Shown: positions 30,249-37,824 of the stretch, piece after piece
Layout of the letters: each line of letters starts with the position of its first letter
Position numbering within the stretch: position 1 is the first letter of the stretch
Source: Thermolongibacillus altinsuensis
GTDB lineage: Bacteria > Bacillota > Bacilli > Bacillales > Anoxybacillaceae
DNA length: 64,000 bases
Direction: 5' to 3'
Assembly: GCF_004341205.1 (NCBI RefSeq)
Contig: NZ_SLUL01000004.1
Location: forward strand, 124,001 to 188,000
The notes under the pieces: model-generated
What the model was told of the DNA's origin: nothing
Database searches by the model: none
Seen by the model: only the letters and a program-made list of their open reading frames with translations
Position numbers and translations under genes: made by a program

Positions 30249-30387
30249 CACGTTCAAATAAAATCACCAATATTTCCTATAAATCTTTATTTTAAATTTT
30301 AAATGATTAAATTTTCCTAATAAACATGCTAGTATATACAACGTGACATTATAGACGACATTATTCGACAAGATTCTATATCGAATT

Positions 30388-30468
30388 GGCAAACTACTCG
30401 AAAGGGTAGGACGCAAAGCTAAAGGGGCTACATCTATTTTCAAAATAGATATGCCAGCCAGCTGCCCT
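30388..30468 (+). ncRNA. c-di-GMP-I (GEMM-I) riboswitch aptamer
   Basis: The conserved elements are present: GGCAAAC, then a 6-bp stem CTACTC/GGGTAG capped by a GAAA tetraloop. Next comes the hallmark GGACGCAAAGC, then GGGGCTAC as the tetraloop-receptor arm. A 9-bp stem (ATCTATTTT/AAAATAGAT) precedes ATGCCAGCCAGCTGCC, closing the structure. It lies in the leader of a cheW-like, chemoreceptor and EAL gene cluster. The last bases, CTGCCC, can also pair with the 3' arm of the terminator at 30524-30560, giving a plausible switch. Confidence 0.94.
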
Positions 30469-30505
30469 TCCTAGGAAAAATCATTGTGATTTTTTTAGAA
30501 GGTTC
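30466..30505 (+). terminator. Hairpin 1 of the riboswitch expression platform
   Basis: CCTTC pairs with GAAGG enclosing a stem AAAAATCA/TGATTTTT with a T run on its 3' side. It follows the aptamer directly. Confidence 0.5.
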
Positions 30506-30522
30506 TTTATTTAGTTGGTATC

Positions 30523-30560
30523 AACTGCCCTCTTTAGCATTCTAGAGAGGGCAGTTTTTT
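30523..30560 (+). terminator. Hairpin 2: strong terminator before the cheW-like gene
   Basis: ACTGCCCTCT pairs with AGAGGGCAGT, followed by seven T's, about 25 bp before the ribosome site of the cheW-like gene. It is the likely off state of the riboswitch. Confidence 0.85.
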
Positions 30561-30590
30561 TAGTTAGTAATTAATTAGAAAGGAGCTGTG

Positions 30591-31082
30591 ATGATGGAGC
30601 AAAATATAAAATGTGTTGTTATCAAGCTACATAACGAACAATTTGGAATTGATATTCATCAGGTTCGTTCTATTGAACGATTGAAAAGTATTACAGCCAT
30701 TCCTCAGACTCCCCACTATGTCAAAGGGATTGTGAATCTTCGAGGAAATGTGATTCCTGTGATCGATTTATGCAAACGCCTTTCAATGAAATCGAGTTCT
30801 TATACTGATCAAACTAGATTAGTAGTAGTAACAGTCAAGGAGACAGATGTAGGGCTTATTGTCGATGCAGCAAACGAAGTAATGGATATCAACGGAGAGC
30901 AAATTCAACCTACACCTACTATTACACAAGACAAGAAAATAGATTTTTTATATGGAATAGCAAAATTAGAAAATCAAATTTTAATTCTATTAGATGTAGA
31001 AAAATTGTTAAGCAATGATGATGTCATTCATTTAGAACAGCTAAAAGAGTTGAAAGAAAACCTAAGAATGGAGGATGAATAA
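30591..31082 (+). CDS. CheW-like chemotaxis coupling protein
   Basis: This 163-residue protein is a single CheW-like domain: [54 protein letters not shown] and [12 protein letters not shown]. CheW domains link receptors to the kinase CheA. An AAAGGAG ribosome site precedes ATG 30591. The gene lies behind a c-di-GMP riboswitch and its stop abuts the receptor gene ATG at 31082. So the pair probably forms a dedicated coupling unit whose amount depends on c-di-GMP. A CheV role is excluded because no receiver domain follows. Confidence 0.92.
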   Translation: MMEQNIKCVVIKLHNEQFGIDIHQVRSIERLKSITAIPQTPHYVKGIVNLRGNVIPVIDLCKRLSMKSSSYTDQTRLVVVTVKETDVGLIVDAANEVMDINGEQIQPTPTITQDKKIDFLYGIAKLENQILILLDVEKLLSNDDVIHLEQLKELKENLRMEDE

Positions 31083-32353
31083 TGAAAAGCCTTCGATTAA
31101 AGATTATTAGTGGATTTTTAGTTGTCAATTTTTTATTAATCATCGTATCAATTTTTAGTTTAATAGAAATCAATCAATTAAATACAAATGAAGCAGAAAG
31201 AGCATATACCTTGATTCTAACTCTTACTATTATTTCTATCATTATTGGCTTAGGGGTTGCCTTTGCCCTTTCTAACATGATTGTAAAACCGATTTTCCAA
31301 GTAGTAGATCGTATGAAAATGGTAGCTGAAGGAGATTTGTCGGCAAAGTTACTTGAAACAAAATCCAAAGATGAGATTGGTCAATTAACTCAATCAATGA
31401 ATAAAATGATTTTAAACTTACGAAATGTCGTTGGTGAAGTAAGAAGCACGGCGGAACAAGTCGCTGCATCTTCAGAGGAATTAACAGCAAGTGCAGATCA
31501 GACAACAGCTGCAACGGAACAAATCGCTTCTGCAATTCAACAAGTAGCAAGTGGAGCTGAAACGCAATCGAATGGAATTGAACGAAATTCTACTTCTTTA
31601 GAAGAAATTACACAAGGTATTATCCGTGTTGCTGATAGTTCTAATCAGGTTACAGAACTTGCAAAACAAACTACTCAACAAGCTGAAGATGGCGGAGATT
31701 CTGTTGCACGTACAGTTGACCAAATGAATTCAATCTATAAATCGGTTATAGAAACTGATAAAATGATTAAGTCTTTATATGAACGTTCAAAAGAAATTAG
31801 TCAAATTCTTGATGTGATTAGTGGAATTGCCGATCAAACGAACCTTCTTGCTTTAAATGCAGCAATTGAAGCAGCAAGAGCAGGAGAGCATGGAAAAGGT
31901 TTTGCGGTCGTAGCCGATGAAGTACGAAAACTTGCTGAACAATCTCAAGCATCAGCGAAGCAAATAGCTGAATTAATTCTAAAAATCCAAAACGACACCG
32001 AAAATTCTGTTAAATTAATGACGGGAGTTACACAAAACGTAGAAAATGGTCTTGAAATATCGAAAGAAACATCTGAAAAATTTGCACAAATCGTCCAAAA
32101 TATGAAAGATATTGCGCCGCAAATTGAAGAAATTTCTGCCATCTCTCAACAAGTCTCAGCGGAAGTACAAGAAATCACATCTACAGCGCATGAGCTTGCA
32201 AAAATAGCAACAGAAAATGCCGCTACATCTGAAGAAGTAGCAGCCTCTACAGAGGAACAACTAGCTTCGATGGAGGAAATTACATCATCTGCAAAAGTTC
32301 TTGCGCAGATGGCTGAGGAGTTACGAGAAAGCGTTATTAAATTCAAATTATAA
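31082..32353 (+). CDS. Methyl-accepting chemotaxis protein with almost no extracellular domain
   Basis: The 423-residue chemoreceptor has two membrane helices (about residues 8-28 and 42-63) separated by only about 13 outside residues, so there is no normal ligand-binding domain. HAMP ([20 protein letters not shown]) and a full signalling domain follow, with the tip [20 protein letters not shown]. It may sense membrane or internal state, or act through a partner. It overlaps the cheW-like gene by one base and shares its riboswitch. Its many Thr/Ser/Gln/Glu methylation-type segments are intact. Confidence 0.93.
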   Translation: MKSLRLKIISGFLVVNFLLIIVSIFSLIEINQLNTNEAERAYTLILTLTIISIIIGLGVAFALSNMIVKPIFQVVDRMKMVAEGDLSAKLLETKSKDEIGQLTQSMNKMILNLRNVVGEVRSTAEQVAASSEELTASADQTTAATEQIASAIQQVASGAETQSNGIERNSTSLEEITQGIIRVADSSNQVTELAKQTTQQAEDGGDSVARTVDQMNSIYKSVIETDKMIKSLYERSKEISQILDVISGIADQTNLLALNAAIEAARAGEHGKGFAVVADEVRKLAEQSQASAKQIAELILKIQNDTENSVKLMTGVTQNVENGLEISKETSEKFAQIVQNMKDIAPQIEEISAISQQVSAEVQEITSTAHELAKIATENAATSEEVAASTEEQLASMEEITSSAKVLAQMAEELRESVIKFKL

Positions 32354-32377
32354 ACGGTCCAATTTTATTTTGTAGAC

Positions 32378-32418
32378 AAGGGAGCATATATTTTCACCAA
32401 AAGCTCCCTTTATCTACA
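32378..32418 (+). terminator. Hairpin between receptor and EAL genes
   Basis: GGGAGC pairs with GCTCCC (loop of about 20 bases) followed by TTTAT. It could end the receptor transcript or reduce expression of the EAL gene. Confidence 0.6.
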
Positions 32419-32462
32419 TTTTATTCAGAATAAATTGAATAATAGAAAAGGAAGTGAAATCA

Positions 32463-33194
32463 ATGAATATCGATTTAATCAAAAAAATTATTAAAGAACA
32501 ATTTTTTACTAATTTTTTTCAACCTATCTATCACCTTGTCAATCAGAAAGTGCTCGGTTATGAAAGTTTATTTCGCTGTACACTTGTAAAAAATCCTGAA
32601 CATCTTTTTAACTATGCACTTCAACATGGACTTGTACATGAACTTGATACAGCGTCCATTACTAATTCTTTAAGGGAATTTAAAAAATATCATTCACATC
32701 ACTTATTTCTATCCCTAAATGTTTATCCATCCACAATTTCTATGTCCTTTTTTACACAATTTTTAGAAGAGTTAGTAAATTCCTTTTCCATTCCAAGTAG
32801 ACAAATTGTATTAGAAATAAATGAATCGGAGCGATTGACAAACTTGGACAAGTTATCAAAAAGCATATGTTTATTGCAAGAAAAAGGGTTTCTAATTGCA
32901 TTAGATGATTTCGGGAAGGGAGAGTATTCATTTCACTCATTAACAGAAATTAACCCTGATATCATTAAATTAGATCGTTGTTTTGCTAAAAATTTAGCAA
33001 ATGATCCAAAAAAGCAAGAAACTTTATTATATGCTCTAAATCTTTTAGGAGAAAGTAACAAAATTATATTAGAGGGGATTGAAACGGAAGAAGATATGCG
33101 ATGTGCAAAAAGTTTAGGGGTTTCTTATGGTCAAGGATATTACTTTGCTAAGCCTCTGCCACTACATATGATAAATGTACATAGTGCTACATAA
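32463..33194 (+). CDS. EAL-domain cyclic di-GMP phosphodiesterase
   Basis: This 243-residue stand-alone EAL domain should hydrolyse c-di-GMP to pGpG. The catalytic residues appear retained: Glu in YESLFR (an ExL form of EAL), Asn in SLNVYPST, Glu in LEINES, the DDFG motif (ALDDFGKGEYS), Lys in IIKLDR, Glu in LEGIETEED and Gln in YGQGYYFAKPLP. An AAAAGGAAGTG ribosome site precedes ATG 32463; an in-frame upstream codon at 32454 is less likely. It follows the receptor by 109 bp. With the riboswitch upstream, it would link c-di-GMP sensing and removal in one locus. Confidence 0.9.
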   Translation: MNIDLIKKIIKEQFFTNFFQPIYHLVNQKVLGYESLFRCTLVKNPEHLFNYALQHGLVHELDTASITNSLREFKKYHSHHLFLSLNVYPSTISMSFFTQFLEELVNSFSIPSRQIVLEINESERLTNLDKLSKSICLLQEKGFLIALDDFGKGEYSFHSLTEINPDIIKLDRCFAKNLANDPKKQETLLYALNLLGESNKIILEGIETEEDMRCAKSLGVSYGQGYYFAKPLPLHMINVHSAT

Positions 33195-33216
33195 GTCTGT
33201 ATTGATTTTTCGACAT

Positions 33217-33271
33217 GTCTCATAATGCCATTAGCGGCAAGATTTTTTTCTTACCGCTAATAGCATGAGAC
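33217..33271. terminator. Long hairpin between the EAL gene and the peptide gene
   Basis: GTCTCAT-ATGC-ATTAGCGG-AAGA pairs with its complement across a loop of T's, with a few mismatches. It lies between the convergent EAL and peptide transcripts. The T run is in the loop rather than after the stem, so it is not a standard terminator. Confidence 0.55.
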
Positions 33272-33346
33272 GTGAAATGCATACGATATTTTTATTTGGA
33301 GAAGTAGAAGGAAAATTTTAAGCTAATTCTTAAACTATAAAACTTT

Positions 33347-33433
33347 TTATTTTAAGTTACCAGGAACAGATTTAGAAAGTCTTCCTGAATTAGACGCTGC
33401 GACTGGAGATACCGCTGGACGTAAAATACGCAT
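33347..33433 (-). CDS. 28-residue peptide, candidate RiPP precursor
   Basis: ATG 33433 to TAA 33347-33349 encodes a peptide beginning MRILRPAVSPVAASNSGR, followed by ten residues rich in Ser, Lys, Pro and Asn. The ribosome site GGGAGGTG at ideal distance is among the strongest in the window. It starts one base after the stop of the radical SAM/SPASM gene, so the two are surely co-transcribed. It has no Cys, Trp, Tyr or Phe, carries a net charge of about +5 and has three prolines. The pairing with a peptide-modifying enzyme suggests a precursor. I know no matching family. Confidence 0.7.
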   Translation of the reverse strand: MRILRPAVSPVAASNSGRLSKSVPGNLK

Positions 33434-33434
33434 C

Positions 33435-34793
33435 TCATTCACCTCCCCCTACTTCAACATTTTCTATGTTAGAGTTGCATAAAGATTGCTGCGCATGAAT
33501 CAAGCGCAACACTTGTTTGATTTTTCGCTTTTCGTAAGAACATGGACGCTTTCCTTTACGTATGCGATACAACGGACAGTGATTTCCTTGACAAGCAGGA
33601 CGGAAAAAGCATGCTTGACACGTTTCATCCTGCTCTTCGCCCGAAGTAACCCACAATGCCAATTTATCAAAGTCGATGTCCATTGTCCCATCGGCATCAA
33701 GCCATCCAACATGGTTGTATTCTTCATGAAGAAAACAAGTACATTTATATACTTGGCCGTTTGAGCCAATCACGAACGAATGTGGTTTGGCAGCATAACA
33801 AATCGCCCCAGTAGGCATCAATATCGACTCTATAATCGAACTCATACTTAACCCTTTGTTGATTCCGAATTCCGTAAACTCCCATATTTTCGTTTCTGCT
33901 GTACGATGATCGCAGATCGGTAAACCTTCATCGTTCGCTCCTCCCCATCTTCCAACAGGGCGGCAGAAAATTTGAAAACGCGAGTCTCCCGCAAAATAAC
34001 CTGCAAGCTCTTCTAAAAAAGATGGAACGTGCGAAAGATTATCTTCATCAAAATTAATGCGAATGTAAATTTCAAAGGAGTCATCTAATTTTTGTATTTC
34101 TAATAAATGGTTCAAGATCGTTTCGTACGTAGGACCACCGTTCGTCAAAGCTCTGCGGGAATCATGCACATCTTTGCTTCCATCAAGCGTAATCATAAAG
34201 CGATTGACTTTATATTTTAATAACTTTTGCAACGTTTCTTTGGATAAAAAGTATCCATTTGTCGACATTTCAGCTTGATAGGTGACGCCATGACGGCTCG
34301 TCAATTCTAATACCGTTTCGCTTAATTCTTCAATGATGTCATATGCTAATAACGGTTCCCCACCGAACCAACTGATTGTAAGATGCTCTAATTTAGGAAT
34401 TTTATTGGTTAAAAAGCGTTTTAAACCGTCGATCACATCACGGCTCATGTTTCCGCGCGAAAAATCTTGATAACAGTATGTACAACGGAAATTGCATGCT
34501 TCTGTAGGAAGTATAATTAAATGCATCGCGTCCGTTCTATGTAATGTTTGGTGCAAAAACTGCGCCCGCTTCTCCTCATTTACGTGCTCTGGAACGAGAA
34601 ACCCACACTCGGCAAGCATTTTTTCAATAGGTAATAATTCTCGATCGATCCCGTTACGCTTTAATGCTTGCAAAACAACCTCTTTCTCTTCCTCTGTCAC
34701 CGTACAGATTGCCCCTGTATAACTGTTGTATAGAATAAGTTCGCCGTTTTCTGCTTGCGAAATCGCATTAAATCTCGATGGAATCCATTTCAT
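33435..34793 (-). CDS. Radical SAM/SPASM peptide-modifying enzyme
   Basis: The 452-residue protein has an N-terminal region MKWIPSRFNAISQAENGELI like other peptide maturases. The radical SAM cluster motif CNFRCTYC follows (Cys100, Cys104, Cys107), then SWFGGEPLL and the barrel segment STNGYFLSK. A C-terminal SPASM domain has many cysteines (ICYAAKPHSF, VYKCTCF, CQACFFRPACQGNHCP), which should hold auxiliary iron-sulfur clusters. Such enzymes crosslink or epimerise small ribosomal peptides, or mature quinohaem proteins. I prefer ATG 34793 with AGAAGGG; GTG 34805 is an alternative. The only adjacent substrate candidate is the peptide just downstream. Confidence 0.92.
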   Translation of the reverse strand: MKWIPSRFNAISQAENGELILYNSYTGAICTVTEEEKEVVLQALKRNGIDRELLPIEKMLAECGFLVPEHVNEEKRAQFLHQTLHRTDAMHLIILPTEACNFRCTYCYQDFSRGNMSRDVIDGLKRFLTNKIPKLEHLTISWFGGEPLLAYDIIEELSETVLELTSRHGVTYQAEMSTNGYFLSKETLQKLLKYKVNRFMITLDGSKDVHDSRRALTNGGPTYETILNHLLEIQKLDDSFEIYIRINFDEDNLSHVPSFLEELAGYFAGDSRFQIFCRPVGRWGGANDEGLPICDHRTAETKIWEFTEFGINKGLSMSSIIESILMPTGAICYAAKPHSFVIGSNGQVYKCTCFLHEEYNHVGWLDADGTMDIDFDKLALWVTSGEEQDETCQACFFRPACQGNHCPLYRIRKGKRPCSYEKRKIKQVLRLIHAQQSLCNSNIENVEVGGGE

Positions 34794-35011
34794 CGGTTCT
34801 AACACCCTTCTTTATAAAATCATAGAAGCAAACAAGCGGTTTAACCGTTAAATACGTCACATAACCGAATATCTTTTTGCCTTCTTTTTCATTTCGTCTA
34901 TCACAAAAGCTTCGACGCTACGGAACTATTGTAAGAAAATAAATAGACATCTCCCCATCACTTTCTTGAACGTTATATGAACATTTTGCAAAAAAAATTT
35001 GACATGAAATC

Positions 35012-35043
35012 AAAAAACGCAACGGAATGAACTCCGTTGCGTT
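35012..35043 (-). terminator. yhfI terminator
   Basis: An 11-bp stem (35016-35026 with 35033-35043) is followed on the minus strand by six T's, separating yhfI from the radical SAM operon. Confidence 0.85.
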
Positions 35044-35044
35044 A

Positions 35045-35779
35045 CTATTTCTCCCAAACAAAACCTGATGAAGCGAGATATACGGGACCATCAAAGATCG
35101 TTTTTGCTTCACTTACTAGCTGTTGAACATCGCCAAAATGCGGCAAATGCGTTAACAATAAAGCCCCAACCTTTGCATCGCGCGCAATTGTCGCCGCTTC
35201 TTCACTTGTCATATGTCCAGCTTGAGCAGCGTTTTGTCCCGCATAAAAATTACATTCGCAAATGAGCAAATCAGCACGGTCAGAAAATGAAACAAATTGA
35301 GGTAAATAGCTCGAATCTGCGGTGTACACAACCGTCGCATCTCCAGCTTGAATGCGCATCGCATAACAAATAGCCGGGTGCTCCGTTTTCATAAATTCAA
35401 TCGTAAACGGTCCGATCGTTAACGGTTTGTCCGGATCATAGGCAATGTTTTTCGTCACCCCTTTATGAGCTAAACGCACAAATCCATCTTTATCAAAATC
35501 ATGTCCGTAAATCGGTAATTCTTGCAAATCGGCTCCTAAATTTTTCTTAATCAATCGCGCATATTGAAGCGGTCCAATATCAGCAACATGATCGTGATGA
35601 TAATGCGAAACAATGACAGCATCTAACTGCTCAATATCGACATAATTTTGTAATTGTGCTAATGCACCGCTGCCGCAATCGACCAATAAATGAAATCCAT
35701 CATGCTCGATTAAATAACAAGATGTCGCTTCGTTTTTTTTCGGAAACGCTCCCCAAAAGCCGACGACAGTGACCTTCAT
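35045..35779 (-). CDS. yhfI: MBL-fold metal-dependent hydrolase YhfI
   Basis: This 244-residue metallo-beta-lactamase fold protein is of the RNase Z-like branch. The metal motif SHYHHDHVADI is present, with LVDCGSGALAQL before it, VVYTADSSYL, CECNFY and LLTHLPHFG after it. The start ATG 35779 (MKVTVVGFWGAFP) has AGGAAGGG upstream; the longer frame is unlikely. Function in B. subtilis is not established. It is divergent from yhfH, as in related genomes. Confidence 0.9.
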   Translation of the reverse strand: MKVTVVGFWGAFPKKNEATSCYLIEHDGFHLLVDCGSGALAQLQNYVDIEQLDAVIVSHYHHDHVADIGPLQYARLIKKNLGADLQELPIYGHDFDKDGFVRLAHKGVTKNIAYDPDKPLTIGPFTIEFMKTEHPAICYAMRIQAGDATVVYTADSSYLPQFVSFSDRADLLICECNFYAGQNAAQAGHMTSEEAATIARDAKVGALLLTHLPHFGDVQQLVSEAKTIFDGPVYLASSGFVWEK

Positions 35780-35878
35780 TTCTTTCCCTTCCTTTCGTCT
35801 CAATTATTTCTTTCCACTAACGAATATAATCGATTTTCTTTTTCTTTGCACATGCGAAAAAATGTTGTAAAACAGCTA

Positions 35879-35908
35879 TTGACATTTCAAATCCTGTTAT
35901 AATACAAT
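35879..35908 (+). promoter_or_regulatory. SigmaA-type promoter of yhfH
   Basis: TTGACA (35879-35884) and TACAAT (35903-35908) are separated by 18 bp, 32 bp before the yhfH GTG start. Confidence 0.65.
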
Positions 35909-35940
35909 ACAAATAACAACAATACGGAGGGGATGTAAAA

Positions 35941-36072
35941 GTGTTAGAAAAAATGTCTGAATTTTATAAAAAATTACCACCAAAAACGTGCATGGAATGC
36001 GGAAAAGAGATCGAAGAACAACATGAATGCTACGGCAATACATGCTCCAACTGCTTAAAAGTCACATGCTAA
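35941..36072 (+). CDS. yhfH: YhfH family small zinc-ribbon protein
   Basis: This 43-residue protein (GTG start, GGAGGGG nine bases before) contains two cysteine pairs, TCMECGK and CYGNTCSNC, and the conserved LPPK and IEEQHECYGN phrases of the YhfH family. The cysteines suggest one bound zinc ion. The function is unknown. Its position beside yhfI matches B. subtilis. It is too short for most automatic gene calls. Confidence 0.9.
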   Translation: MLEKMSEFYKKLPPKTCMECGKEIEEQHECYGNTCSNCLKVTC

Positions 36073-36079
36073 AAGAAGA

Positions 36080-36105
36080 AGCAGCCAATCGGCTGCTTTT
36101 TATTT
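36080..36105. terminator. Terminator between yhfH and malL
   Basis: AGCAGCC (36080-36086) pairs with GGCTGCT (36091-36097), followed by TTTTATTTT. It serves yhfH and may also serve the convergent malL. Confidence 0.85.
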
Positions 36106-37806
36106 TAGCTTATACACACGCGCTTCATACGGCTTCAATACAATGGTTTCAATTCCCTCATTTTCATCGACAGGGTAGTTGCTAATTAACAATTGCTTTT
36201 CTGTAAATTGAATATGGTTCGGCAGTACAAACGTTGGCGTCTCTGCACTAAAGTTTGTGATCACGAGCAGCTGTTCATCGTTTAGCCTTCTCATGTAAGC
36301 GTAAATTTGCTCGTCATCTTCTAAAATTAATTCATATGAACCGTACACAATAATTTCGTGTTCCTTGCGCAAGCGAATGAGCTTTTTATAGTAGTGGAAA
36401 ATAGAATTTTCATCTTTTAAGGCTTGCTCCACGTTAATTTCGCGATAATTTGGATTCACATTAATCCATGGCGTTCCCGTTGTAAACCCAGCATTCTCCG
36501 TTGCATCCCACTGCATCGGGGTTCTCGCGTTGTCACGGCCACGATAATGAATCGCTTTTAGAATTTTGTCTGGATCATATCCTTTTTCAACCACTAAATC
36601 TTTCCATAAATTATGAATTTCAACATCACGATAATACTCAATCGATGGGAAGGCAACGTTTGTCATCCCGATTTCTTGTCCTTGATAAATGTATGGCGTT
36701 CCTTGCATCATATGAAGCCAAGTTGCTAACATTTTCGCACTTTCGACACGATAACGTTTGTCATCCCCAAATCGTGAAACAGAACGCGGTTGGTCATGAT
36801 TTTCAAGATAGAGAGAATTCCATCCTTTTCCGTGCAACTCTGTTTGCCATTTGCTCATAATTTTTTTCAAGTCGGTTAATTTCCACGGCTGAATATCCCA
36901 TTTTCCAAGAGGGCTTCCCGGTTTTGAGTCTACATCCATATGTTCAAAATGGAACAGCATGTTCATCACGCCATCTTGCTCATTGGTAAAGCGAATCGCA
37001 TCCTCTGTATTGACAAACGGCGTTTCACCAACCGTCATAATATCGTATTTGCTTAACACTTTCTCTTTCATTTCTCGTAAATAGTCCATCAACTTTGGAC
37101 CGTTGACAAAATATTGTCCTCCCCATTGATAGCGATCATTCGGATTGGTCACTGGCGCATCAGGAAGCCCTTCCACTTTTGACAACACGTTGATGACGTC
37201 CATGCGAAAACCGTCAACGCCTCGATCGAGCCACCAAGTCATCATCTCAAAAATTTCTTTACGAACGTTAGGATTTTCCCAGTTTAAATCAGGCTGCTTT
37301 TTGGAGAAAAGGTGCAAGTAATATTCTCCTGTCGCCTCATCATATTGCCATGCAGAGCCGCTAAAGAACGATAGCCAGTTGTTCGGCTCTTTTCCATCTT
37401 TCCCTGGACGCCAAATATAATAATCGCGATACGGATTATCTTTGGATTTCCGCGATTCAATAAACCAAGGATGTTCATCAGACGTATGATTGACGACTAA
37501 ATCCATCACTAATTTCATGCCGCGCGCATGCATTTGCGCAAGTAGCTCATCCCAATCATCAAGCGTTCCAAACTCATCCATAATCGCTTGATAATCGCTA
37601 ATATCGTAGCCATTATCGTCATTTGGTGATTTATACACCGGAGATAACCAAACGACATCGACTCCAAGTTCTTGTAAGTAATCCAATTTTTCAATAATGC
37701 CTCGTAAATCCCCGATTCCGTCTCCATTCGAATCTTTAAAACTGCGTGGATAAATTTGATAGACAACCGCTTCTTTCCACCATTTTTTTGAAATCGATTC
37801 CATCAT
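36100..37806 (-). CDS. malL: GH13 alpha-glucosidase / oligo-1,6-glucosidase (MalL-like)
   Basis: This 568-residue cytoplasmic enzyme hydrolyses maltose, isomaltose or short oligosaccharides. GH13 regions are DLVVNHTSDEHPWF (103-115), GFRMDVINV with nucleophile Asp203, TVGETPFV with acid/base Glu261, and LENHDQPRSVSRFGD with Asp338. No signal peptide is present. It is the last gene of the maltose uptake operon, so it likely works on imported sugars. The linkage preference (alpha-1,4 or alpha-1,6) cannot be settled by eye. GGGGGAG precedes the start. Confidence 0.92.
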   Translation of the reverse strand: MMESISKKWWKEAVVYQIYPRSFKDSNGDGIGDLRGIIEKLDYLQELGVDVVWLSPVYKSPNDDNGYDISDYQAIMDEFGTLDDWDELLAQMHARGMKLVMDLVVNHTSDEHPWFIESRKSKDNPYRDYYIWRPGKDGKEPNNWLSFFSGSAWQYDEATGEYYLHLFSKKQPDLNWENPNVRKEIFEMMTWWLDRGVDGFRMDVINVLSKVEGLPDAPVTNPNDRYQWGGQYFVNGPKLMDYLREMKEKVLSKYDIMTVGETPFVNTEDAIRFTNEQDGVMNMLFHFEHMDVDSKPGSPLGKWDIQPWKLTDLKKIMSKWQTELHGKGWNSLYLENHDQPRSVSRFGDDKRYRVESAKMLATWLHMMQGTPYIYQGQEIGMTNVAFPSIEYYRDVEIHNLWKDLVVEKGYDPDKILKAIHYRGRDNARTPMQWDATENAGFTTGTPWINVNPNYREINVEQALKDENSIFHYYKKLIRLRKEHEIIVYGSYELILEDDEQIYAYMRRLNDEQLLVITNFSAETPTFVLPNHIQFTEKQLLISNYPVDENEGIETIVLKPYEARVYKLK

Positions 37807-37824
37807 CCATTCTCCCCCTTATCA

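Larger units (their letters stand above)
29922..30590 (+). promoter_or_regulatory. Long regulatory leader between lcfB and the cheW-like gene
   Basis: This gene-free stretch contains, in order: an inverted repeat (30027-30036 with 30079-30088), two related promoter-like elements (30181-30208 and 30312-30339), four tandem 10-bp repeats (30209-30248), a c-di-GMP-I aptamer and two hairpins. Both promoter-like elements end in an extended -10, TGCTAATAT and TGCTAGTAT. The second lies about 50 bp before the aptamer and is the better start for the riboswitch RNA. A clear -35 is absent in both. Confidence 0.6.

Noticed and set aside
30312-30339. SigmaD-type promoter for the chemotaxis genes
   Set aside because: TAAA and a GCTAGTAT-like -10 are present, but only 5 of 8 -10 positions match and the spacing is long.
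34806-35010. Precursor peptide upstream of the radical SAM gene
   Set aside because: Only frames of about ten codons without good ribosome sites exist there; the downstream peptide is far better supported.
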